A stretch of 12,457 nucleotides of DNA from an uncultured Verrucomicrobiota bacterium (GTDB lineage: Bacteria; Verrucomicrobiota; Verrucomicrobiia; Chthoniobacterales; SZAS-18): NCBI GenBank assembly GCA_937873255.1, contig CALMVM010000326.1:1-12457 (forward strand). Direction: 5' to 3'. Below are positions 5,991 to 12,457 of the stretch, in pieces. Each line of letters opens with the position of its first letter. Position 1 is the first letter of the stretch. The notes under the pieces are model-generated. The model worked only from the letters and a program-made list of their open reading frames with translations. It had not been told where the DNA came from and did no database searches. The position numbers and the translations under genes are program-made.

Positions 5991-7493
5991 CTATTTGGAG
6001 ATGATCTTGCCTGTAGTGAAGTTGTAGAAGTAGCGCACCCCGTTCGTGTTGTAGCGCTGCGGGTTGGTCGGGTCCGGGTAGTAGTACAAAAACGCCCCCA
6101 ACCCGAAGTCATATAGGTACGGGAAGGCGAAGGTCGGGCTCGCGTAGAAGTAGTCGTCGCTCTTGAAGTCGTAGAACACGACCCCGCCGCTACCCAGGTC
6201 GAAGACGTACTCGAAGCCCAGGTCGTAGTGGTAGAGAAAGCCCGGAGTGCTCTGGTACTGGTAGTAGCCGAAGATATTGCCGTTGCCCGGGAAGGCCAGG
6301 TAGTACACGCCGCCGCCCAGCGCCACCTCGCCGTTGAAGAACGCCGGGTGCAGCGGGAGCGCGAAGATCGTCCCCCGGCCGCCGCTGCCACCCCCCTGGG
6401 TCGTCCCGTAGAAGATCAGGCCGTCCGCGGAAGGCGTGGGATCGACCCGGTACGGCAGGATTCCGTCCGGCGTGTTGAATTGGAAGTTGTGCAAAACCTG
6501 GTAGCCGCTACCATCGATCTTGATCTGGAAGACCGTGCCGCCGGTTCCCGTGCCGCCCACCCGGGTCGTCCCGTACAAGGTCGAGCCGAGAAGCGTCAGC
6601 GAGCTTTCCGGATTGTAGCCCTCGAAGGTCGTGTCGGGGGTGAAGGAGTGCAGGATGGTAAACCCGCTGCCGTCCGTGTTGACGCTGAAGATAGTGCCGC
6701 GATTATCCGCGCCGCCGTTGCGCGTCATGCCGTAGAGCTTGTCGCCGGCCAGCGTGAGCGAGCTGTATGCTTCGTCGCCATCCGTGGTCCCGCCCGCGAA
6801 ATGGTGGATCACCGTGAAGTTCGAGCCGTTCGTGTTGATCTTGTAAATCGTTCTGAAAGCCATTCCATAGAGCGTCGTCCCGGAAATAGTGGGCGTCCCT
6901 TTCGGGATGCCGCCATCGCCGCCGCCGTCGAAGGAATGGAGGTTCGTCAGACCCGTGAAGTCGGTGTTGATGCTGAAGATGTTCCCATTACCGTGGCCGG
7001 TGGACCCATCGACGGCGTTCCCGCCGCCGCCTTGGACCATGCCGTAGAGCTTGTTGCCGGAGATTGCCAGGGAGGCAATCGCCGAACTCCCGTTCTCCCC
7101 CACGTTGATGTTGGCGGTCGCGTAGCCTGATCCGTCGGTGTTGATCTTGAAAATCCACGCGTCGAAGTTCGCCAGCCCGTACAACGTGTTGCCGGAGGCG
7201 ACCAGCGCCCCGAGGGGCCGTCTGCCTTCGGTCGCCGGGTTGAAGCTGTGGAGGATCGCGAACCCGGTGCCGTCGGCGTTCACCTTGAAAATCGTGCCCA
7301 CGTCGTAGGTGCCGCCGGTCCCGGCTATCCCGTAAAGCGTGTTGCCAACCAGCGTGAGGGAACCTGACGGCTCGGCCCCGTCGCTCGCTCCGCCGCTGAA
7401 GTTGTGGAGGATGGTGGTGTCGAGGGCGCGGAGCGGCGCGGCGAGAGCCGCGAGGAGGGCCAGGAGCGCCGTGGCTGTTTTCTGGATTTTCAT
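5991..7493 (-). CDS. Secreted GloVer-type tandem-repeat protein (predicted beta-propeller)
   Basis: This is a 500-residue protein. Residues 1-23 form a signal peptide (MKIQKTATALLALLAAL, cleavage near ALRA). Residues 24 to about 384 hold seven tandem repeats of about 45-58 residues on the pattern LHSF...DG..P..SL...G..LYG.T..GG....GTIFK.NTDGSGF. This is the 'GloVer' repeat, named after its GxxF/LYG-type signature and common in Verrucomicrobiota, Acidobacteriota and Planctomycetota. Seven copies suggest a seven-bladed beta-propeller (inference). Repeats 2 and 4 lack the central GG segment. Residues 385-500 form a Tyr/Phe/Gly-rich module (YYLAF, FGYYQYQ, FPYLYDFG, FLYYYPDP, VRYFYNFTTGKII) that often closes such proteins. 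No enzyme motif is visible. The likely location is the outer surface. The PEP-CTERM gene upstream ends 90 bp before the start codon on the same strand, so the two could be co-transcribed. Confidence 0.85.
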   Translation of the reverse strand: MKIQKTATALLALLAALAAPLRALDTTILHNFSGGASDGAEPSGSLTLVGNTLYGIAGTGGTYDVGTIFKVNADGTGFAILHSFNPATEGRRPLGALVASGNTLYGLANFDAWIFKINTDGSGYATANINVGENGSSAIASLAISGNKLYGMVQGGGGNAVDGSTGHGNGNIFSINTDFTGLTNLHSFDGGGDGGIPKGTPTISGTTLYGMAFRTIYKINTNGSNFTVIHHFAGGTTDGDEAYSSLTLAGDKLYGMTRNGGADNRGTIFSVNTDGSGFTILHSFTPDTTFEGYNPESSLTLLGSTLYGTTRVGGTGTGGTVFQIKIDGSGYQVLHNFQFNTPDGILPYRVDPTPSADGLIFYGTTQGGGSGGRGTIFALPLHPAFFNGEVALGGGVYYLAFPGNGNIFGYYQYQSTPGFLYHYDLGFEYVFDLGSGGVVFYDFKSDDYFYASPTFAFPYLYDFGLGAFLYYYPDPTNPQRYNTNGVRYFYNFTTGKIISK

Positions 7494-7583
7494 GGTGGAT
7501 CGCGTGGTGGTGTTTTGTGGCGAGTGCGAATCGAGTGGAGGGAAGAGAGTTTTTTATCGGGAAAAGCGGGCAGGCGACCGCGC

Positions 7584-9089
7584 TCAGAGCGTCCGCCGGC
7601 GCACCCGTCGGCCGAGCAGCAGCAGGCCGAGGCCGCCGAGGACAAAGAACCCGGCGGAAGGCTCGGGCACGGGTTGGAACTGACTGAGGATCACGTCGCT
7701 GCCGTTGTAGGTGACCAGGAAGGACCCGAGGCCGTCGGCCGTCGCGAGCCGGCTGCCGCTGGCGACGTTGTCGAAATTCCCCAGGAGTGGGTGATCTGAA
7801 TGCAAGAGATCGAAAGTGTCCGCCGCCGTGACGGCTTGCTCGAAGCCGTTGATGAGGGTCAGCGTCAGCCCGCCGGAGAGGAACACGGTGCCGTCGCCGC
7901 TCTGGACGATCTGGTCGTAGTCGGTGCCGGGTTGCCTGCCGCCGATCTGCATCTGGAGTTCGGAGGCGCTTTGAAAGGTCAACGATCCCAGGAAGTTGAT
8001 CGTGCCGGGCGAGTTGCCCGGAGCGATGATGCCACCCGCCGTCGTGTTGGCGGAGATGAAGCCGGTGCCCAGCAGCGTTGTGCCTTGGGCGAGGATAAGC
8101 CGGTCGGCGACGAGTTGGGGATTGTCGAAGGTGCTCGTGCCGTTGCTGCCCAGGTCGAACTGGCCGCCGGAGGTCACGTTCAGGTTGCCGCTGACCCGCA
8201 CGCCGCCGCCGGGCGCGGGCGCCAGCGTGCCGGAGTTGGCGACGCTGCCGGTGACGACAAGCTGCGCGCCGGGCTGGACGAAGAGCGTGCCGCTATTGGT
8301 GAGGTTTCCGTTGACGCGCAGGACCGTGGTGGGCGCGCCATCGGTGAAGCGGTCGAGCGAGATGAAGCCGTTGTTGGTGAAATTGCCCGCAGTGGAAAGC
8401 ACGTGCCCGTTGATGAGTTGGAGCGAGCCGTTGTTGGTGGCGAGGTGCGCGAGCGCGTCGACGCCGTTGTCTTGGTTGCGCAGGTTGGCGTTGACGCCGG
8501 TGAGGCCGATGAAGCCGTTGTTGGTCACGATGTCCGCGCCATGCCACCGCACGGTCCCGGGGCCGCCGCTGTCCGAGTAGGCCGACAGGCCGCCGCTCGT
8601 CAGCGTGTGCGTGGCGGCGTTGTAGTTGGCGAGCGTGCCCAGGGTGAAGGTGCTGTTGGCCGCCTGGATGATGCCGGTGTCCTGGCCGGCCGTGGCGACG
8701 TTGAATTGCGTGGTCCCCAGCACGGTCAGGCTGTAGCCGGGGTTGCCGGGGCCGCCGGGGATGCCGCCGTTGACGGCGGCGCGATCAATGAGCGTCAGGT
8801 TGTCGACCGTCACGTTGAGCGTCAGGTCGGGGCCGTTGAACCCGTTGCCGTTGGGGTTGTGGGTGATCGTCACGTTGTAGGTGTTGCCGCCATTGCCGTT
8901 GTTGGGCACCACCGTCGGCGACCAGGCGCTCGCATCGCCCCAGATGCCCTCGCCTTGCGCGTCGCCGTGCCAGACGGCATTCACCGCGGCGACAGTGTCC
9001 GGGGAGAAAACGCTGCCGGCCAAGAGCGCGGCCAGTGCCGGGATTGCTGCGGCGCGGGGGAAGGAATGGCGGCGGGAAGTCGTGTTCAT
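7584..9089 (-). CDS. PEP-CTERM sorted, beta-solenoid-like surface protein
   Basis: I choose the ATG at 9089 because it begins a normal signal peptide (MNTTSRRHSFPRAAAIPALA, ending near TVAA at about residue 35). The frame extends to 9209 without looking coding. The mature region has WHGDAQGEGIWGDASAWSP followed by Asn/Gly/Thr-rich repeating strands (TNNGFIGL, TNNGSLQL, FTNNGFISL, LTNSGTLFV, VANSGTLAP), which suggests a right-handed beta-helix as in autotransporter-type passengers. IIAPGNSPGTINFLG and the later LTLTLINGF are typical of the end of such passengers. The C-terminus (residues about 473-501) is VPEPSAGFF, a hydrophobic helix, then RRVRRR: a textbook PEP-CTERM signal, normally processed by an exosortase or archaeosortase-type membrane enzyme. 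No exosortase gene is in the window. The cargo role is probably adhesion or matrix; no catalytic motif is seen. Confidence 0.88.
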   Translation of the reverse strand: MNTTSRRHSFPRAAAIPALAALLAGSVFSPDTVAAVNAVWHGDAQGEGIWGDASAWSPTVVPNNGNGGNTYNVTITHNPNGNGFNGPDLTLNVTVDNLTLIDRAAVNGGIPGGPGNPGYSLTVLGTTQFNVATAGQDTGIIQAANSTFTLGTLANYNAATHTLTSGGLSAYSDSGGPGTVRWHGADIVTNNGFIGLTGVNANLRNQDNGVDALAHLATNNGSLQLINGHVLSTAGNFTNNGFISLDRFTDGAPTTVLRVNGNLTNSGTLFVQPGAQLVVTGSVANSGTLAPAPGGGVRVSGNLNVTSGGQFDLGSNGTSTFDNPQLVADRLILAQGTTLLGTGFISANTTAGGIIAPGNSPGTINFLGSLTFQSASELQMQIGGRQPGTDYDQIVQSGDGTVFLSGGLTLTLINGFEQAVTAADTFDLLHSDHPLLGNFDNVASGSRLATADGLGSFLVTYNGSDVILSQFQPVPEPSAGFFVLGGLGLLLLGRRVRRRTL

Positions 9090-9121
9090 GGGAATGAGCA
9101 GGTTGGAGGTGGACGGGCGGC

Positions 9122-9135
9122 GGCACGAACGTGCC
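9122..9135. promoter_or_regulatory. Palindrome in the leader of the PEP-CTERM gene
   Basis: GGCACG-AA-CGTGCC is a perfect inverted repeat with 6-bp arms, 33 bp before the chosen ATG. On the minus strand it reads TGGCACGTTCGTGCC, which resembles the -24 half of a sigma-54 promoter. The -12 GC is one base too close (GG-N9-GC instead of GG-N10-GC). It could be an operator, an RNA hairpin, or an imperfect sigma-54 site. Confidence 0.35.
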
Positions 9136-9184
9136 ATCAAGAGGGACCTGTGCAGGACGCCCGCGAAAACGGACATCCTTTCGC

Positions 9185-9217
9185 AAAAAATCTTCGCCGG
9201 CCCGGTCAACCGCCGGC
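9185..9217 (-). terminator. Intrinsic terminator of the kinase gene
   Basis: The minus strand, 10 bp after the kinase stop codon, has GCCGGC-GGT-TG-ACC-(GG bulge)-GCCGGC (9196-9217), then GAAGA and a run of six T (9185-9190). A GC-rich stem followed by a T-run in the right direction is the standard Rho-independent signal. It separates the sigma/kinase unit from the PEP-CTERM gene. Confidence 0.7.
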
Positions 9218-9227
9218 CGGAGATCCC

Positions 9228-11939
9228 TCACCGGACGCTAAGTTCGGCCAGCGCCTGCTCGACTTCCCGCTTTGCCCCCTGGTCGTAGGAGGTCATCGAC
9301 TGCCCGGCTTCCAGTTGCGCGTAATACCCCAGCGCCCGCCGGAAACTTTCCCTGGCGTCCCGCAGTCTCGCCTCCGCTTCACTGGAAGGGAGAATGAGGG
9401 CGAGCGCATTCTGGGAATCGCCCATGTACCGGTAAACAATCGCCAGCTTACGCAGCGGCATCTTGTTGGCGGGATCGACCTGCGCCATCGTTTCGTACAA
9501 CTCAATGGCCCGGCGAAAACTCACCAGCGCCTCAGCATATTTTCCTTGCCCCGACCACGCCTCGCCGAGCGTCGCTTCCACCGAGCCGAGTTCGATCCGG
9601 TAGGAACGCGCGTTGCGGGGATCGGATTCCAGCTTCTTGAAACCGGCCTCCGCGCGTACGAGCGATTCCACCGCCGTGTCGTTGCGGTGCAGGCGCAGGG
9701 AAAGGATGCCGAGGCGCGTGCGGGCGCGCGCCAGGTTCTGCTGGGCCTGGATGTTGGCGGGGTCATCGCGCAACGCCCGCTCGGCCAGTTCGCACGCCTT
9801 GAGCGAAATGTCGCAGGCGCGCGGGGTGTCGGCTTCCTCGTAGAACTGAGAGCCCTGTTCGCAGGTGCTCAGGAGGCCTTGCCGCAACACGCCGTCCTGC
9901 GGATGGGCGGCGACGAGGGTTTCCATCATGACGAAAGCCTGCGCCATCTCCGCCTCGCCCTCGGCTTGCCGGCTGTCCCAGGAAAGGGTCATCGCCAGCA
10001 AGGTGCGGGCGCGGCCGAGCAGGGCGAGGATTTCCGGGCTACCGGCGTCCGTGCGGCGCAGCGTTTCCAGCGTGTCGATGGCCGCGTGCAGCGGTGGGTA
10101 CACCTTGGCCAGTTCCTCGTTGATGTAATGCTGGCGGGCCACCTGGATGAGCATCTCGGCCGCGTTCGCGCGGTCGCGCGCGGAACCGGGCACGAGATGG
10201 AAAAGCCGGTCGTACACGGCCCGCGCCGCCCGCGCGTCGTCGAGCGCGCCCTGCATGTTGCCCGACCATTCGCGCACGCGGCTCAGATCCTTGAGCGACG
10301 CGCCGTAGGAGGACAACAGTGCGGGATCGTCCGGCTGCCGGGCGAGGAGTCGGCGCAGGATGCCGTTGGCTTTTTCGTAGGAGGCCACGGCCCCGGCGAA
10401 ATCGCCGAGGTTCGGCCGCAACGGGTCGCCGCGCAGTTCGCCCACCTTGACGTAGGCGGCGGCCAGTTCGGTTTGCAGGGCCGGGTCGCTGCCGGATTCG
10501 GACGCGAGGGAATCGAGGTATTCCTGCGCGCGCTGGACGAGTGCCTGCCGCGCCTCGACGGAACCTTCGAGACGCTCCATCTTCGGCGCGATGTCGAAAA
10601 GGAGCGCGTTGGAAAGCCGCCGCACGTCCGTGAAACGCCGTTCGGCCCGGTCGCGCTGCCGCCGGGCAACCCGCGCCTGCCATGTCGCCACGAGCAGGCC
10701 CGTCGTCAATGCCAACACCACGAGCGACACCGCCACCACGCCCACCTTGTTGCGGCCGACGAACTTGCCCGCACGGTAGCGCACCGTGTCGCGGCGCGCG
10801 ACGACGGGCAACCCTTCGAGATGACGGCGGATGTCCTCGGAAAATTGCGCGACGTTGGCGTAGCGTCGCTCCGGTTCCTTGCGCAAGGCCATCGCCACGA
10901 TGTTGTCCAGATCGCCGGCCAATCCACGCCGCCCGCCTGCCGGCAGGGAAAGCGCCACCCCTGCGCCCCCGCGTGCGACCAGCGTGCTCGGCCGTTCGGG
11001 CACGCTCTCGCAGATCGCGCGCGCTACCTCGTCGGTGCGGCGGCTGCCGACGCGGTACGGTCGCTGGCCGGTCAGCAGTTCGTAGAGGATCACCCCCAGG
11101 CTGTACACATCGCTGGCGGTGGTGATGCGCTCCCCGCGCGCCTGCTCGGGGCTGGCGTACTCGGGCGTCATGACCCCAGGCAGGGTCAGGGTGGGCGCAT
11201 TGCCGGGCGCGGCGGTATCCGCGTCGAGGAGTTTGGCGATGCCGAAGTCCAGGAGCTTGGGTTCGCCCTCGGAGGTGACGCGGATGTTGGCGGGCTTGAG
11301 GTCGCGGTGGACGACGAGGTTCTGGTGCGCGTAGGCCACCGCGGCGCAGATTTTGCGGAAGAGATGCAGGCGTCCACCCAGGGTGGGTCGGCACCGGCGA
11401 CAATAGTCGTCCAGGCGCTCGCCCTCGACATACTCCATGACGAAGTAGGGCGTGCCGTCGGGAGCCGCCGCGCTGCCGTAAAGCCGGGCGATCCCGGGGT
11501 GGTTGAGCGCGGCGAGGATGCGCTCCTCGTGGCGGAAGTGACGCAGCAGCCTGCCGGTGCGCAGGCCGCCGCGCACGACCTTGAGTGCCACCCAGCGGCC
11601 GAGATGGCGATCTTCCGCCAGATAGACCTCGCCCATGCCGCCCGCGCCGAGCAGGGGACCGATGACGTAGTCGCCCACCGGAGAGCCTTGCTGCCAGCCT
11701 TCGTCGCAGCCGAGGGCGAGTTCGGTCAACCCATCCGTCGCACCGTCGAGGGCGAAGGCGGGCGCTTCCAGGAAGGCACCCACCTGATCCTGCTGCCGCA
11801 GCAACGCATCCGCTCGCTCGCGCAGGGCCTCGTCGCCGCCGCACCCCCGGTGCACGAAGGCGGCGCGTTCGGCCGACGGCAGCTCGAGCGCGTTCTCGAC
11901 CAGTTCGGCGAGACGTTCGGCTTGCTCGTGGTCCAGCAT
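9228..11939 (-). CDS. Membrane Ser/Thr protein kinase with TPR-like C-terminal domain
   Basis: This is a 903-residue protein. After about 85 residues of helical leader comes a Hanks-type kinase domain (about 90-375). It has the glycine loop LGAGGMGEVYLA (97-108), ATP-binding Lys in VALKVV (K120), likely alpha-C Glu at 138/139, catalytic loop HRDLKPAN (211-218; D213), DFG at 231-233, the P+1 segment TPEYASPEQA, and SDVYSLG (D277). All key residues are present, so it should be active. One transmembrane helix lies at about 399-420, followed by an Arg-rich coiled-coil-like stretch and RRLSNALLFDIAP...EYLDSLA, a block typical of this kinase-TPR family. The remaining 450 residues are helical pairs resembling TPR repeats, probably outside the membrane as a sensor or binding platform. 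It lies 123 bp after an ECF sigma gene, a common pairing in Verrucomicrobiota and Acidobacteriota. No anti-sigma factor is visible. An intrinsic terminator follows. Confidence 0.92.
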   Translation of the reverse strand: MLDHEQAERLAELVENALELPSAERAAFVHRGCGGDEALRERADALLRQQDQVGAFLEAPAFALDGATDGLTELALGCDEGWQQGSPVGDYVIGPLLGAGGMGEVYLAEDRHLGRWVALKVVRGGLRTGRLLRHFRHEERILAALNHPGIARLYGSAAAPDGTPYFVMEYVEGERLDDYCRRCRPTLGGRLHLFRKICAAVAYAHQNLVVHRDLKPANIRVTSEGEPKLLDFGIAKLLDADTAAPGNAPTLTLPGVMTPEYASPEQARGERITTASDVYSLGVILYELLTGQRPYRVGSRRTDEVARAICESVPERPSTLVARGGAGVALSLPAGGRRGLAGDLDNIVAMALRKEPERRYANVAQFSEDIRRHLEGLPVVARRDTVRYRAGKFVGRNKVGVVAVSLVVLALTTGLLVATWQARVARRQRDRAERRFTDVRRLSNALLFDIAPKMERLEGSVEARQALVQRAQEYLDSLASESGSDPALQTELAAAYVKVGELRGDPLRPNLGDFAGAVASYEKANGILRRLLARQPDDPALLSSYGASLKDLSRVREWSGNMQGALDDARAARAVYDRLFHLVPGSARDRANAAEMLIQVARQHYINEELAKVYPPLHAAIDTLETLRRTDAGSPEILALLGRARTLLAMTLSWDSRQAEGEAEMAQAFVMMETLVAAHPQDGVLRQGLLSTCEQGSQFYEEADTPRACDISLKACELAERALRDDPANIQAQQNLARARTRLGILSLRLHRNDTAVESLVRAEAGFKKLESDPRNARSYRIELGSVEATLGEAWSGQGKYAEALVSFRRAIELYETMAQVDPANKMPLRKLAIVYRYMGDSQNALALILPSSEAEARLRDARESFRRALGYYAQLEAGQSMTSYDQGAKREVEQALAELSVR

Positions 11940-12006
11940 GACAAAGGGAAATTTAGAACGACTGGCAGGCGCGCAGATTCACCCGTTCCTGTGCCGCAAC
12001 GAACGC

Positions 12007-12027
12007 GGAACGGATATTTTCCTTTCC
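12007..12027. repeat. Imperfect inverted repeat in the sigma-kinase gap
   Basis: GGAACGGA and TTCCTTTCC face each other around a short AT-rich centre in the 123-bp gap. On the minus strand this is about 70 bp before the kinase start. It might form a small hairpin or be an operator. Support is weak. Confidence 0.2.
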
Positions 12028-12062
12028 AGCGGGATCAAGCCCGGTTGCGAAGGAGCCATGCC

Positions 12063-12457
12063 TCAACCGGACGGCGCGAGCCTGTCATGGAGCCAGAGCT
12101 TGGCGAAACTCCAGTCGCGCAGCACGGTTTTTTCGGACGTTTGCAGCACGGCGGCGATCTCCCGTGCTTCCAGGCCGCCGAAGAACTTGAGTTCGACCAC
12201 CTCGGCCTTACGCGGGTAGGTCTCCGCGAAGACGCGCAACAGGTCGTCGAGTTCGACGAGATTGACCGTGGACTGCGCGGCGGCGATTTCGGCCCCTTCG
12301 AGCGCGACGTGCTCTTCCCGGCCGCCGCGTTTGGCCGCCTGGCGGGCGCGGGCATGCTGCACGAGGATCTGGCGCATGACCCGTGCGGCGATGCCATAGA
12401 AATGCGCGCGGTTTTCCCATGGCATGGGTTCCACGCCGACGAGCCGCAGGTAGGCCT
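12063..12457 (-). CDS. ECF-type RNA polymerase sigma factor, C-terminal part (5' end beyond the window)
   Basis: The frame is open to the window edge and the first visible residues are AYLRLVGVEP, so the gene starts outside; internal GTG and ATG codons near 12434 are not the true start. About 130 residues are seen. WENRAHFYGIAARVMRQILV, followed by HARARQAAKRGG, is the hallmark of the 'ECF_sub' group of sigma factors (roughly 180-200 residues when complete). Then come an acidic linker and region 4: LDDLLRVFAETYPRKAEVVE, LKFFGGLEAREIAAVL and QTSEKTVLRDWSFAKLWLHD, the helix-turn-helix that reads the -35 element. This group frequently sits next to Ser/Thr kinases, as here, and may be controlled by phosphorylation or carry no classical anti-sigma factor. 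The gene ends with TGA, 123 bp before the kinase start, so they are likely one operon. Confidence 0.9.
   Translation of the reverse strand, partial: AYLRLVGVEPMPWENRAHFYGIAARVMRQILVQHARARQAAKRGGREEHVALEGAEIAAAQSTVNLVELDDLLRVFAETYPRKAEVVELKFFGGLEAREIAAVLQTSEKTVLRDWSFAKLWLHDRLAPSG

Noticed and set aside
6228..7130. 300-codon plus-strand open frame antisense to the GloVer gene
   Set aside because: It is low in complexity and composed of Val/Arg/Ala-type shadow sequence; the minus-strand frame has clear tandem repeats and a signal peptide.
7494..7583. Terminator between the PEP-CTERM and GloVer genes
   Set aside because: Only a 4-bp GCGG/CCGC stem with TTTT was found on the minus strand. That is too weak to call, so co-transcription stays possible.
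10039..11844. 601-codon minus-strand frame inside the kinase gene
   Set aside because: It is an Arg/Pro/Gly-rich out-of-frame reading of the kinase, whose own frame carries all the kinase motifs.

Overview
The base composition (high GC), the near absence of Shine-Dalgarno motifs and the gene content point to a Verrucomicrobiota-type bacterium, possibly an Opitutaceae-like lineage. The key genes are an ECF sigma factor beside a Ser/Thr kinase with a TPR-like tail, a PEP-CTERM surface protein, and a protein of 'GloVer' tandem repeats. The taxon is inferred from gene families only.

Right part (about 5991-12457, all minus strand, so read right to left). The 3' end of an ECF-type sigma factor gene is followed, after a 123-bp gap, by a 903-codon membrane Ser/Thr kinase with a TPR-like tail. 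A convincing intrinsic terminator closes that unit. Next come two exported, repeat-built surface proteins: a 501-aa beta-solenoid-like protein with a PEP-CTERM sorting tail, and a 500-aa protein of seven GloVer repeats (probably a beta-propeller) with an aromatic C-terminal module. The sigma/kinase pair looks like a signalling unit. Control of the two surface proteins by it is only a guess from proximity, and the terminator argues against simple co-transcription.

Middle part (about 3465-5990) is a gene graveyard. A DEDD-type 3'-5' exonuclease gene is cut after about 65 codons by what looks like the left end of an IS3-family element. The IS3 remnant (OrfA, an A7G frameshift site and a scrap of OrfB) is joined to a remnant of an IS4-family transposase that keeps an exact YREK signature but carries a one-base frameshift. 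Next is a 3'-truncated phytanoyl-CoA-dioxygenase-like gene on the minus strand with an early nonsense codon. It lies back to back with a 5'-truncated AraC-type regulator on the plus strand. A gene-free, partly AT-rich stretch with short repeats follows (5502-5990).

Left part (1-3331, minus strand) is one very long exported protein that runs off the window. A signal peptide and 250 codons are followed by a single in-frame TGA, then another 859 open codons in exactly the same frame. The simplest reading is one gene of more than 1,100 codons broken by a point nonsense change (TGG to TGA fits) or by a sequence error.

No tRNA, rRNA, CRISPR array or clear new defence system was seen. The items most worth checking are the in-frame TGA, the layered IS3/IS4 scar with its coincidental 603-codon chimeric reading frame, and the GloVer/PEP-CTERM surface proteins with the sigma/kinase pair.
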